Assembly: GCA_033557465.1 (NCBI GenBank)
Contig: CM066033.1
Coordinates: forward strand, 708,011,637-708,075,636
Length of the DNA: 64,000 nucleotides
Direction of reading: 5' to 3'
From: Ichthyophis bannanicus
Lineage: Eukaryota; Chordata; Amphibia; Gymnophiona; Ichthyophiidae
Under the pieces are notes generated by a model. That model was not told the origin of the DNA. It saw nothing but the letters and a program-made list of their open reading frames with translations, and made no database searches. The position numbers and the translations under genes were made by a program. This document shows, piece after piece, positions 40,815-51,598 of the stretch (its first letter is position 1; every line of letters begins with the position of its first letter).

Positions 40815-42010
40815 TCAAGACTTCAACCAAGCCCTCTCAATAGCCAAGCAGTAAGCAAGAACCGATCCACGTGAGCAAAGAGTAGCAGACCCTGCAATAA
40901 CAGATCTGCTCGAGGAGGAAGATGCCATGGCATTGCTACTAAGAGCCTCATCAGGTCCGCATACCAAGGCCCAGCGAGGCCAATCTGGCGCTATCAAGAT
41001 TACCTATCCTTTGGGTCGTTCTATACGCTGTACCACTCCGCCTACCAAGACCCACGGAGAGAAGACATACAGCAGCTGCCCCACTGGCCAGCTCTATATG
41101 AGAGCATCCAGCCCCTCTGACATTCTTTCTCTTCGTCTGCTGTAGAAGCAACTGACCTTTGCCGCGCTAAAAGTTGCCATGAGATCCATGACTGGCGAGC
41201 CCCACCGGTGCACTAATATCTCGAACACCTCTGGATGAAGGATCCACTCCCCTGGGTCCACCTTCACCTGACTAAAGAAGTCGGCCTCCACATTGTCCAC
41301 CCCTGCTATATGCGCTGCCGACAAAGCCAGAAGGTTCTCTTCGGCCCAGTCGCACAGGCCCTTGGCCTCGGACTCCAGCACCACACTGCTGGTCCCCCCT
41401 TGCCGATTGACATAGGCCACCGCTGTGGCGTTGTCGGAAAACACTCGAACGGCACTCCCTCCGAGATAAGACTGAAAGTTCCGTAGAGCCAGCGATACAG
41501 CTCGTAATTTCAACCTGTTGATTGACCAAGTCTTTTCTTGAGTGTTCCACTGCCCCTGCATGAACCTCCCTTGAAAATGAGCTCACCAGCCCAGGAGGCT
41601 GGCGTCTGTCATTAAGAGCAACCAGTCTGGCGCTTCCAATGGTTTCCCGTTCTCCAGTGATCCGGGAAGCAACCACCACCGAAGTGCAAGACGAGTCTCC
41701 GCCGGACAAGGGAGTTTCCGAGACCGCGGATCCTGCTGATGCAACCAGTGCCAGAGCAACGCCCTCTGCAACGGTCTCATGTGAGCTCTTGCCCAGGGCA
41801 CCAGCTCTGTTGTCGCCGCCATTGTGCCCAACAGTTGGAGATAATGCCACGCTGAGGGCGCCGTGATGTTTAAAAACCGCCCGACTAACTTCCGCAATCC
41901 CTGTGCTCTCTGTTGCGGTAGAAAAACCTTTCCAACTTCTGTATGGAATCGAGCCCCCAAGTATTGCAGACTTTGTGACGGGATCAACTGGCTCTTTGTC
42001 ATATTGACTA
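40815..42010 (-). pseudogene. DIRS C RT C-terminal part, RNase H and post-RNase H segment
   Basis: Frame 42010-41583 resumes RT after the inserted transposon ('VVNMTKSQLIPSQSLQYLGARF', 'HYLQLLGTMAATTELVPWA'). Frame 41561-41094 is RNase H ('NRLKLRAVSLAL', 'VFSDNATAVAYVNRQGG', 'AGVDNVEADFFSQ') plus 'VMDLMATFSAAKVSCF'. 40997-40815 has 'MIAPDWPRWALV'. Stops occur near 41580 and 41090. Confidence 0.75.
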
Positions 42011-42450
42011 CACTGGTCAACACTGAAATCATTACTGACTTTAAAAGGCCCTAATCTGTAGTATCTTGGTGAGCTGAACACGAATATAACATTAAAAACT
42101 TTTTATTGGCTCTCGTTTTGAAGATATTGCATGTAGTTCATTTCTGATGTTTTACCGTATAAATAAATCCAGTAGGACATCACCAACATCACAAATAAGC
42201 CTTGAATGATGTAATATTGCAACACATTGCATAATACCAGCATGCACACATCATCCAGAGTTGATTGCATTCCAATACTACTGCCAGACGGCTGCTGAAG
42301 CCATCTGACGTCAGCAGTGTACTATACGCAGTCGGAAAGGTTGAGCATTTAAAATATTTCAGACTGTGTGCGAGACAGTTTAAACTACTATTACATGTAA
42401 CTTTTATTAATCATATAATTTTAGCCATTTAGGTATGATACAGAACAGTA

Positions 42451-43836
42451 ATGCCGCAAAAGTGCGCTAATACCATTGGCAATTTCTGCTACATTTGTGG
42501 GGAAGTGACGTTTGCCAACCAGAAGAAAAGTATCACTTCTCAACTGAAGAAGGCATATCATCTTTACTTTGGATGCAAGATTGGTGACCAAGACAAGCCT
42601 TGGGCCCCGCATATATGCTGCGCTACATGTACAACACAGCTTTCACAGTGGTTGAATTGCAAAAGACCATCAATGCCGTTTGCAGTCCCCATGGTGTGGA
42701 GAGAGCCAAGCAACCACATAAATGACTGTTCTTTTGCTTCGTTATTCCGCTGGAAAGAGGAGGAACCAAGCAAAAGTAAGTTGAGCACAGTCTACACAAA
42801 CATTCCGTCTGCATTGAGACCAGTTCCACATGGTGAGGGACTTCCTATTCCAGAACCTCCATCAGAATATTCTCTTGATTCATCTGATGAGGACAAGGGT
42901 GAGCCAACATGTTCTTCTCCTGGTCCGTCAGCATGCAGTGACCCAGATTTTCACTGGGATTCATTATCAACTCCACCTAGAATAACACAGGAAGAACTAA
43001 ATGACCTGGTTCGTGATTTGGACTTATCCAAGAACAAGGCAGAATTGCTAGGATCAAGACTCCAACAATGGAATCTTCTAGAAAAAGATGTCAACATTAC
43101 TTCATATCAAAAGCGCCACCAGCAGTTGGAGCCTTTCTTCAGAAAGGAAAGTAATCTGGTATTCTGTTCCGATAGCCGAGCAAGGGATTGGCACTACTTG
43201 CGGAAGGAATGGAATCGCAGACAAAATGTAACAGTTGGAGAGAAGAATATCCAGCACCCAGCTCTGGCTGAGGCTCACAAAATCCTGCTACCACCCCTTC
43301 ACATCAAACTAGGTTTGATGAAAAACTTCATGAAAGCCATGGACCGCATTTCGCCAGCTTTCCGATACCTGCATGAAAAATTCCCTCGACTCAGCAAAGC
43401 AAAGATTAAAGAGGGAGTTTTTGTGGGTCCTCAGATTTGAGAGCTCTTCAAAGATGACCAGTTCAACAACTTGCTGCAGGGTGATGCGAAACAAGCATGG
43501 AATGCTTTTCGCCTAGTGTCAACAAACTTTCTCGGGAATGTTAGGGCAGAAAACTACAAGGAACTAGTAGAAGACATGCTGATGCAGTATCAGAAACTTG
43601 GCTGCAATATGTCTCTAAAGATCCATTTCCTTGATTCCCATCTTGATTTCTTTCCTGACAACTGTGGTATGGTTAGTGATGAACAGGGCGAACGTTTTCA
43701 CCAGGATATCGCAACGATGGAGCAAAGATACCAGGGAAAATGGTCCACTACAATGCTGGCTGACTACTGCTGGACACTCCCCAGAGAAGCTCCCGAACAG
43801 TTGTACAAGAGACAGGCGAAAAAATCTAAGAAGTAG
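42451..43836 (+). pseudogene. Transposase-like protein of the CACTG element
   Basis: Frame 42451-43440 and its in-frame continuation to 43836 (461 codons) are separated only by TGA at 43438-43440. The N-terminus has zinc-binding-like spacing ('CYICGEVTF', 'HICCATCTTQLSQW'), then an acidic Ser-rich segment, 'RDLDLSKNKAELLGSRLQQW', and 'VFCSD'. It next passes to 'RDWHYLRKEWNRR' and 'PPLHIKLGLMKNFMKAMD', and after the stop 'SLKIHFLDSHLDFFPDN', 'SDEQGERFHQDI' and 'MLADYCWTL'. As I recall this animal transposase family, a segment with acidic catalytic residues normally lies between 'VFCSD' and 'RDWHYLRK', so it appears cleanly missing in frame. The stop sits where the family has Arg (CGA to TGA). 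Confidence 0.7.
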
Positions 43837-43970
43837 TCTATGAGGAGTTGTTTTTTTTTTACAGGTATTAACTGAAGGCCTATTATATTTACTATTGACA
43901 TGCATTTCGTGATGTAAACATTAATTCTTGTAGATTACAAAAAAACTAGAGCCAACTTTGCAATTTCACT

Positions 43971-44036
43971 GTCATTTCTTAACAATTTTTATATGCTGAA
44001 CACGAGTTCAGCATATAAAAATTGTTAAGAAATGAC
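43971..44036. repeat. 31-bp perfect hairpin in transposon end
   Basis: 43971-44001 is perfectly complementary to 44006-44036, leaving a 4-nt loop (ACGA, 44002-44005). The arms begin GTCATTTCTTAAC. The inner arm text GCTGAAC also occurs once near the other end (42074), so the right end appears to be a folded-back duplication of subterminal sequence. Confidence 0.95.
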
Positions 44037-44084
44037 TATTTTTATTTCATTAACATGACTTTTGTAAAAATTTGTTGACCAGTG

Positions 44085-44805
44085 CTACCCAACCAAGACT
44101 TTCTAGGAAGGTCACCACCTTGGCCGTTGCGCTCTCACTCTTGCTCCTCGACTTTGCCCGGATCAACCAATCGTCTAGATAAGGGTGTACGAGAATCCCT
44201 TCCTTCCGCAAGGCTGCCACCACCACCGCCATGACCTTGGTGAAGGTTCGCGGAGCCATCTCTAGGCCAGAGGGCAACGCTCAGAACTGAAAATGCCTGA
44301 AAGGAACCACAAACCTGAGAAACTTTTGATGATCCGGTCTTATGGGGATGTGAAGGTACGCCTCTGACAGATCCAGGGACATAAGGAATTCTCCTTTTTG
44401 AACCGCTACTATTACTGACTGAAGCGTCTCCATGTGAAAACGCGACACTCAAAGACAACGATTCACTCCCTTGAGTTCCAAAATTGGTTGAAAACCTCCA
44501 GCTTTCTTTGGCACCACGAAGTAAATGGAGTATCGACCGCAGCTGCATTGGTCTGACGGCACCGGTACTACCGCCCTGAGGTCTAGTAGCCTTTGTACTG
44601 TTCCCCGCATAGCCTCACACTTGGTGGACACCTTGCAGGGGGACCTCACAAAGGCGTCTCGCACTGGTCTTAGCAACTCCAATGCATAGCCTTCCCGAAT
44701 GACCTCTAGTACCCACTGATCTGACGTGACTCGGACCCAGGCAGCATAAAACTCCTGCAATTGCCCTCCTACGGGAACTAAGGGCGCCTGGGTCCCTGAC
44801 TTCAT
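44085..44805 (-). pseudogene. DIRS C reverse transcriptase, N-terminal part
   Basis: Frame 44805-44449 includes 'EFYAAWVRVTSDQWVLEVIREGYALE' split over residues 15-40, and 'FVVPKKAGGFQPILELKGVNRCL'. A shifted frame holds the palm start near 44330-44440. Frame 44277-44085 includes 'APRTFTKVMAVVVAALRKEG', the catalytic YLDD in 'HPYLDDWLIRAKS' and 'KVVTFLESLGW', where the transposon enters. At least two frameshifts are present. Confidence 0.8.
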
Positions 44806-44814
44806 TGTGACTTT

Positions 44815-46261
44815 CTAAGGTTGGGGGGAAGAGGAGGAGGAAGGCCCAAATCCCCTTTCTGCTCCCCGAAACCCCTGATTCCTATTGGAGAACCGGCCTC
44901 TTTGACTGGAATTAAACTTCTGGAAACAGAACCGACGAAAATCCTGCTGTTGCCCACCCTTGTTTAGGCTTGTCCTCTGGTAATCTACCGCCCTTAGACT
45001 CACCGAGATCCTTGACCAGCTTCTCTAAATCTTCCCCAAACAAGAGACGACCTTTAAAGGGAAGCTTACTTAACCAAGCCTTAGATGAGTTATCCGCCGT
45101 CCAATTATGCAGCCACAGATAACATCTCGCTGCTACCGCCGACGCCATGCTCTTCGACAAACCTCGCAAAAGGTCATAATGAATATCCGCAAGGTAGGCC
45201 GTGCCCGACTCTAACCTGGACGCCTCACTGGCCATCTCATTCTCCTACCCACCCTGTACCCGCTGCGACCAATGTAAGCAGACTCTGGCCACCCACGCTC
45301 CACAAATATCTGCCTGGAGCGACAGGGCAGTCACATCAAAAACCTGTTTTAATAAAGCATCCAGCTTCTTGTCCTGACTATCCTTGAGAGCTGCACTACC
45401 CTCTATGGGAATAGTGGTCTTTTTTGTCAGCGCTGAAACGGCCGTGTCCACCTTGGGAGACTTAAACACCTCCCTATCCTGATCCACCAAAGGATAAAGA
45501 CGGCTCATAACTCTGGAGCCCTTGAGTGGCGCCTCTGGCATATTCCACTCCTCCTGAATCATTTCCTGAAACACCCTGTGCACCGGAAACACTCTGAGTC
45601 TTTCTAAAGACCTGCAACAACGGATCCTCCAGGGCCTCATCTTCCGCCGACCCCGGAACTGGCATATTCAGCGCCTTTAGTGTCTCTACGATGAGAGCCA
45701 GTAGCTCCTCTCTTCTGAAGACTCGCACCACTCTAGCCTGGTCCTCTTTCTCTGTGAGCTAACCTTCCTCTAATTCCTCTTCCAAATCCAAACTCCGGCC
45801 TTCCTCGTCCAAAAGCTGCCCCTCCGAGGCCACAGACTGCTCCCTAGGCTCTCCGTCGACCCGTGGTCTCTTAACCCCACACGGAGGCTCTTCAACATTC
45901 AGGGAGGCCGCGAGCCTCTACGGTCCTCCGTGATACCCTTTGACTGCTTCTGAGGGTTGCCAAACACAGCTTGCTGTAAGAGAGCTACAAACACCTGTGA
46001 GAAAATGGATGCCAGACCCTTGGGCAAGGACGCCGGTGAGAAGGGAAAGTCTGGGGTGGACGACGGCCCCACCACCGGCTCCCCAAGAGGCAAGTCTGAT
46101 GGCTGAGAGGCTGATACACCTGCTTCGGACCCCGGGACTTCCTCCTCCTCCCCGGCATGCTCCATAACAGACGCTTCTTTTATGCAGCCCTTACAAACAC
46201 CTGAGTCTGACACCATACCTCTTCTAGCCCCACAGACAACACACTGCAGTCTAGAAGGCAT
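44815..46261 (-). pseudogene. DIRS C gag-like protein
   Basis: ATG 46261 starts 'MPSRLQCVVCGARRG' with a second pair at 'GVCKGC' (zinc-ribbon-like). Segments homologous to B gag follow in changing frames: 'RVFQEMIQEEWNMPE', 'KKTTIPIEGSAALKDSQDKKLD', 'GTAYLADIHYDLLRGLSKSM' and 'LPFKGRLLFGEDLEKLVKDLG'. Stops and shifts occur near 45900, 45640 and 45240. Confidence 0.75.
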
Positions 46262-46507
46262 CCTGGTCCTGAGATCCGCTGGAACGCACCCTTGCACCCC
46301 TAGCCTGTCCCCTGCTGAGATCAGCACCTGAAAACTGCCACAGGACCCGAAGTGAAGAAATTCTCTTCTTTTTTTTTTTTTTTTCAAGAAAACCAAAAAG
46401 CTATGCCTCTAACCTAAATCGCCAAAGTTAGGGCGCTAAAGGAAGCTTCCCTCACTGAAAACCCCCCCGTCTGAAAACCCCTTCGCTGCCCCGGCACGTC
46501 CCGCGCC

Positions 46508-47650
46508 TATGAACTCGAGGGACTGAGTAGGGGTGAGACTGGATTTTGGGATGTTTATTACTAGTCCCAAATACTGAAGGACATGCATTGTGCAGATTAG
46601 ACAAGTCTTGGCCTCTGCTTGAGATGGAGCTCGAATGAGCCAGTCGTCCAGATATGGGAAGACAAATTTTCCTAGAGTGCGTAGAAATGCAGCTACTACT
46701 GCCATGCATTTCGTGAACACCCTTGGTACAGAGGCCAGACCAAAAGGAAGCACCCTGTATTGGTAGTGCTTTCCTTGAAAAAGGAACCGAAGGAACCTTC
46801 TGTGAGTTGGATGGATAAGGACATGGGTGTACGCATCCTTGAGATCTAGAGAACAAAGCCAGTCCTGATTCTGAAGGTATGGAAGCAGAGCACCGAGAGA
46901 AATCATTTTGAATTTCTCCTTGAATAAAAATTTGTTCAATTCTCTGAGATCTAAGATGGGTCTGTAGCCCCCTGATTTCTTTGGAATAAGAAAATAAGGG
47001 GAGTAGAACCCTGTGCCTTGTTGAAGAGGTACTTCTTCTATTGCCCCTTGGGCAAGAAGGATGGCAATCTCCTGACCTAGAAGGTTGAGGAGAGATGTTG
47101 GAGAATTGAACTGTTTCACCATGGTGTGGGGGGGAAGACTTAAGAAATGAAGCCTGTACCCTTCCCTTATGATGGAGTGTGTCCATTGCTCTGCTGTGAT
47201 TTGCTCCCATCTGGGAGCAAAGTAAGTCAACCTTCCTGGGATGGTAAGGGACTCTGGCCCTTCCAGAGCTAGAAAGGCTAAGTTCTCTAGTAGCGAGTCA
47301 AAGGCCCTGAGGAGGCTGAGGCTGCTGGGCCGTAGAAGGTCTAGCTGCCTTTGACTTGGCCTGTTTAGGTGGTTGCTGACGCTTTGCAGCAAAACGAACT
47401 GCAGAAGATGCCTGCTGACCATAAGCAGGATAGTATCTTCACTTTTTGGAAAAAGATGTCTTTTTAAACAATCTTTTCTTAACAGGAGCAGAGGTAGACT
47501 TTGAAAGTCCATCCAAAGCAGAGTTTTCAGCATCCATCTGAGTGGCCTTTGCTTGCCAATCCTTACCAAAAAGGTTTTCACCTGTACAAGGGAGATTTCC
47601 CAATTGATCTTGGACCCAGAGCTCCAAATCAGAAGCTTGTAGCCAAGCAA
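46508..47650 (-). pseudogene. DIRS D reverse transcriptase, truncated
   Basis: The open frame reads upstream into gag. The RT proper starts near 47250: 'EGYRLHFLSLPPH', 'FLIPKKSGGYRPILDLRELNKFL', 'SLDLKDAYTHVLIHP', 'RVLPFGLASVPRVFTKCMAVV', and an intact YLDD ('FPYLDDWLIRAPS'). It ends at 'SLEFIGA' before the connection domain; the last 20 or so codons come from DIRS C. In this family RT overlaps gag in a different frame, suggesting frameshift or reinitiation. Confidence 0.8.
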
Positions 47651-49146
47651 TTCTGCGTGCCCCTATGGCAATAGCCGAAGCTCTGCTTACACACTCAAAA
47701 GAGTCAAAGGCTCCACGGTTGGAAAATTTGGAGACATCTTGGGCATGCTTGAGCCAAGTGAGAAACTCCTCTCTTTTATCCTCTGAAATGAAAGGGGTTA
47801 AAGTCTGCAGATGATCTGTGACTTCTTTTAGAAACATTCCTATATAGAGACTATAGGAATTGATCCTAGCAGCTAGCATAGCAGCTTAAAAAACCCTTCG
47901 GCCAAAAGCATTCAGGGTCCTGGCATTCACGCCCTGGAGGATTAGATGAGTGTCTTTTTGCACTCTTTATCTTCTTCATGGCAGACTCTACCACAATAGA
48001 GTGGTGAGGAAGCTGAGTCTTGTGGAAGCCAGGACAAGGAGGGACACGATACATGGTGTCTAACCTGCGTGAATGAGGAGAAGTGGTGAGAGGTGTCTCC
48101 CACATCCTCAACATGAGATCATACAGAATCTCATGAACAGGTAAAGTAGCTGCCTCCTTAGGAGTTTTAGGATATTGTAAAATATCCAACTCCTTGGCTC
48201 TGGGTTCTGAGTCAGGGGCCACTGTGATAGAGAGGCCCCTAGCCACTTCCCTAACAAAGTCTTGAAAAGACAAGTCTTCTGGAGGAGACATTCTTCGTTT
48301 AGGTGAAGACGACTCCTGAGGAAGAAGTATCGATGCTTCTACAGAACCCTCAGACTCATCAGAGTCCTCAGAGGAATCGAAGTATTGCCTGTCTGGATGC
48401 TCCTGTAAAGCCCGATAACCGTATCGAGTGGGATCGACATCGGGAGTAATTGGTACCGGTTCGGTACCAATGGGCATCATAGGACAGGGTACCGTTGCAG
48501 TTGACACCGAAGCCGATGTCGATGCCATCGGTACCGGGAACGATGCCAGTGCCGGTACTGGAGCCGGTACCAGCAACGGGGATTGTTGCGGTACCAGAGG
48601 CATCGCAGCCTGTATGAAAGCCGTTAAGGTGCGCTGCATGGTCAGAATCTTCTGATCCATCAACGCCACAAGAGTCTGGATGTCGGTACCAGTGGGAGCC
48701 ACCGATACCCCAGAACACGGCAACAGGTGATCTGTCGAGACCGAGCCATCGATGTCAACCTGTGACCCCATAGATAATGCTTTGGAAGCTGGAGCTTCCC
48801 ACCGGGGTAATTTTGCCGGTGCGGAATCCTCGAGGGCAAGCCCGGAGGCATCTCGATGCTTAGAGATCTACCCTTCGAGGACCGGCCAGATTTATGCTTG
48901 GCTACCTGAGATCCATGGGAGGAAGGAGGCGGCCCTGGAAGACGTCGATGCTACCGAAGCTGCATCAGAGGGAAACAGGGTACTGAGCTTGGCTGCTCGG
49001 TTCTGCCGACCTCTCTTAGACATCACACAATCAGTGATGGAATGGTCAGGTCCCAAACACTTTAGACACCAGTCATGGGTGTCGGTGACAGAAATAGTAC
49101 CGCCACATTTTGTGCATTTTTTAAACCCAGAAGCGGGCTTCTCCAT
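47439..49146 (-). pseudogene. DIRS D gag-like protein
   Basis: ATG 49146 opens with 'MEKPASGFKKCTKCGG' and 'CLKCLGPDHSITDC' (zinc-finger-like, as in A). Frame 48771-47866 holds 'LSFQDFVREVARGLS' and 'QLPHHSIVVESAMKK'. Frame 47879-47439 holds 'PCTGENLFGKDWQAKA' and 'KKRLFKKTSFSKK'. Breaks lie near 48880 and 47880. It matches A's gag domain for domain. Confidence 0.75.
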
Positions 49147-49651
49147 GAGGAAAATATTTTTAGGCCTAGGGCCCAAAAACTGAAAATGCACAGTAGAAAT
49201 AAAGCGTTTTTTGTTGTTTTTTTTTTTAAAGAAAGTCGAGAAAGACCGGCGGTACCAGTCCGACGTCGAAGAAGGCAGACGCGACACAAAAGAATAAAGA
49301 ATAAATAAAGAACTTCTTCTGCGGTGACAGGAACACGACCTGCTGGCTCCGCGGAAAAGAAGAACTGGAGAGAGGCGGTTGGGAAAGGTGGGAAGGCAGC
49401 ACGCAGGCGCTGTGGGATGCTCCCAAAAGCTTTCCTATTGGATGCTGGGGAGCGTTCCCGCGCAGGCTCCGTCGGTACCGACGATACCCATATGTGAAGA
49501 CTCATTCCTGCTTGTTCCTGGAGATAATTCATATCACTAAAGCTGTTGCCCCCGTTAAAGCTTCTGCCTCTGTCCAGACAAGAGTCCCAATGCTAGTTGA
49601 AGGACCGGTTCCATGTGCAGGATGCCTGCAAGCTAAGATCTAAGGAAACAA

Positions 49652-50458
49652 GTGGAGGAACTCAGAGAGGAGGTGGCAAGGCTGAGGAGCATTCAAGACA
49701 GTGAGAAGTACATTGATGAAATGCTTTTTGCAACATCCAAGCTCTCCAGCAGAGGAGAAGATGGGTGCTTACAGAATGACGAAGATTGGACACAAGTCAC
49801 CAGGGCCTGCAGAATCACCAATCCAACTTCTCCAGCCCTTGTACTGAAGAACGATTATGCTGCCCAGGAAATGGAGGAGGTGAAAGCATCTCTGGAAAGG
49901 GAAGAACCAGAGCTCAAGTACCCCAAAGTTGCAGAATCAGTGACCACAAGGAAGCGAAGGGTACTGGTGGTTGGTGACTCTCTTCTAAGGGATACTGAGG
50001 CGTTCATCTGCCGACCAAACTTGATGTCCAGAGAGGTATGCTGTCTGCCAGGTGCCAAAATCCGAGATGTTACAGAAAGTTTGCCGAGATTCAACAAGCC
50101 CACTGACTATTACCCAATATTGCTAATCCATGTCGGCACAAATGATACTCCCAGATATCCCTCTGAGCATATCAAAAGTGACTTTATGGTTCTGGGACAG
50201 AGGGTGAAGCAGATAGGTGCACAGGTGGTGTTCTCTTCAATCCTCGCTGTTGAGGGTAAAGGCCAAGGCAGAGAAGCTCGCATCCTGGAGATGAATGCAT
50301 GGCTGCGTGGATGGTGTCATCAAGAGCGTTTTGGTTTCCTTGACCATGGGATGCTCTTCGAAGGGTTGCAGAACAGAGATGGTGTACATCTGTCCAAACA
50401 AGGTCGGCGTGTCTTCAGTAGCAGACTGGCTAATCTACTGAAGAGAGCTTTAAACTAG
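49652..50458 (+). CDS. CR1 ORF1 protein: coiled coil plus SGNH-hydrolase domain
   Basis: 268 codons, intact. An N-terminal helix or coiled coil spans about residues 1-35 ('MEELREEVARLRSIQDSE'), and a Glu-rich linker follows to about 105. The SGNH (GDSL-type) hydrolase spans about 108-266: 'VLVVGDSLLRDTEAF' with the nucleophile Ser of GDS, 'CCLPGAKIRDVTESL' (Gly block), 'LIHVGTNDTPR' (GxND block) and 'DGVHLSKQGRRVF' with the DxxH Asp-His pair. All expected catalytic residues are visible. CR1-group LINEs often carry such an esterase-like ORF1; its substrate is unknown. An upstream 'CAGCLQAKI' in the same element, before a stop near 49638, suggests the original protein was longer with a zinc-binding start. 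Confidence 0.85.
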   Translation: MEELREEVARLRSIQDSEKYIDEMLFATSKLSSRGEDGCLQNDEDWTQVTRACRITNPTSPALVLKNDYAAQEMEEVKASLEREEPELKYPKVAESVTTRKRRVLVVGDSLLRDTEAFICRPNLMSREVCCLPGAKIRDVTESLPRFNKPTDYYPILLIHVGTNDTPRYPSEHIKSDFMVLGQRVKQIGAQVVFSSILAVEGKGQGREARILEMNAWLRGWCHQERFGFLDHGMLFEGLQNRDGVHLSKQGRRVFSSRLANLLKRALN

Positions 50459-50514
50459 ATTTGTTTGGGATGGGTGAAGAAAGCCCCCAGATAACAACAT
50501 TAAATTAGGGTGAT

Positions 50515-51181
50515 TAACGGGGTGCCCCAGGGTTCGGTCCTGGGCCCGGCACTGTTCAATTTATTTGTGAGTGATATTGCTGAAGGACTGAAAAGTCTGT
50601 CTTTTTGCAGATGACTCGAAAATTTGCAAAAGAGTGGACTCCCCTGAGGGAGTGGATAACATGAGGAAAGATCTACAAAAGCTGGAAAAATGGTCTAATG
50701 CTTGGCAGTTAAGATTTAATGCGAAGAAGTGCAGTGTCATACACTTGGGAAGCAGAAATCCAAGGGAAATGTATGTGATAGGGGGCGAGAGGTTGGTGTG
50801 CACGGACCAGGAGAAGACCTTGGTGTGATTATTTCTGAGGATCTCAAGGTGGCAAAACAGTGTGACAAGGCAGTGGCAAAAGCAAAGAGGATGTTGGGTT
50901 GCATATAAAGAGGAATTACCAGCAGAAAGGAGGACGTACTAATGCCACTGTATAAGTCACTGGTGAGGCCTCACTTGGAATACTGTGTTCAGTTTTGGAG
51001 ACCATATCTCACAAAGGATGTAAAAAGACTGGAAACTGTTAAGAGGAAGGCGACCAAAATAATTTTGAGCCTGCGTCAGAAGCCTTATGAGAAGAGACTT
51101 GAAGACCTAAATATGTACACTCTGGAGGAGAGGTGGGATAGGAAAGATATGATTCAGACCTTTAAATACTTAGAGAATTAA
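50515..51181 (+). pseudogene. CR1 ORF2 RT remnant
   Basis: It starts at 'GVPQGSVLGPALFNLFVSDIAEGL'. The FADD box region at about 50605 is broken by a frameshift. Then 'DLQKLEKWSNAWQLRFNAKKC', 'VAKAKRMLGCI' and frame 50942-51181 ('PLYKSLVRPHLEYCVQFW', 'MYTLEERWDRKDMIQTFK') follow. This is the C-terminal third of a CR1 RT. Confidence 0.75.
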
Positions 51182-51598
51182 TGAACAAACAAACCTCTTC
51201 CAAAGACAGGGAAGCTGTAAAACTAGAGGGCATAACATGAAGCTGCAAGAGGGTAAAATTGAAAGGCAATGTCAGGAAATACTTTTTCACTGAAAGGGTG
51301 GTGGATGCTTGGAATGGACTCCCGATGGAAGTGGTGGGGGCAAATACAGTGACAGAATTCAAAACGGCATGGGACAAACACAGTGGATCCTTTTACAGCA
51401 ACAGCATAAAATCAAAATAAACTTAACTATCTAATTTCTCAACAAACAGGGGTGTCCTACACGGAGCGGTGGGTTCACCCCTAAACCAAGACATGGGGAG
51501 GGGTGATCTGCATGGAGCGGCAGGTTCACCTACTCTTGCCATCTTATTGGGCAGACTAGATGGACCATACTGGTCTTTATCTGCCATCATTTACTATG

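Larger units (their letters stand above)
42011..44084 (+). mobile_element. CACTG-ended DNA transposon (CMC/Chapaev-like), internally deleted
   Basis: The 12-bp perfect terminal inverted repeats CACTGGTCAACA are at 42011 and (inverted) end at 44084. They are flanked by a 3-bp duplication CTA (42008-42010 and 44085-44087). Subterminal matches include TTGGCTCT(C/A)GTTTT (42107 and, inverted, 43942-43956). CACTR ends with a 3-bp duplication fit the CACTA/Chapaev group; the assignment is an inference. It carries one transposase-like gene (42451-43836) and a long hairpin (43971-44036). Removing it rejoins the DIRS C RT frame exactly between 'ESLGW' and 'VVNMTK'. Confidence 0.85.
39209..46507 (-). 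mobile_element. DIRS-type retrotransposon C, 5'-truncated
   Basis: Same family as B. The left terminus (39209, GGTGAAATTAGACTTACC) and the internal complementary region (39645-39745) are present. Genes run gag to recombinase on the minus strand. The right terminal repeat is missing: sequence ends about 250 bp upstream of gag, near 46507, where DIRS D begins. A DNA transposon (42011-44084) interrupts RT. Many stops and shifts indicate that it is older than B. Confidence 0.85.
46508..49527 (-). mobile_element. DIRS-type retrotransposon D, 3'-truncated
   Basis: Same family as A. The right terminus (about 49430-49527, ending CTTGTTCCTGGAGATAA) matches A's right end. Gag and RT run leftward. The element stops abruptly inside RT near 46507 ('SLEFIGA'), where DIRS C sequence begins. 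RNase H, recombinase, internal complementary region and left terminus are missing. The facing deletion of C and D suggests one event removed both. Confidence 0.8.
49528..51598 (+). mobile_element. CR1 LINE with intact ORF1, internally deleted
   Basis: Starts at the right end of DIRS D, inside the CR1 leader or ORF1 start. ORF1 is intact (49652-50458). After ORF1 the sequence jumps near 50512 to the RT 'GVPQGSVLGP' block, so endonuclease and RT fingers are deleted. The ORF2 tail follows, then the 3' UTR, ending CATTTACTATGTTAC (51598). Confidence 0.8.

Noticed and set aside
49652..50458. A host esterase or lipase gene
   Set aside because: It has no introns or signal peptide, sits in CR1 sequence with a CR1 RT and 3' UTR downstream, and has a decayed homologue in another CR1 here (24600-25440).
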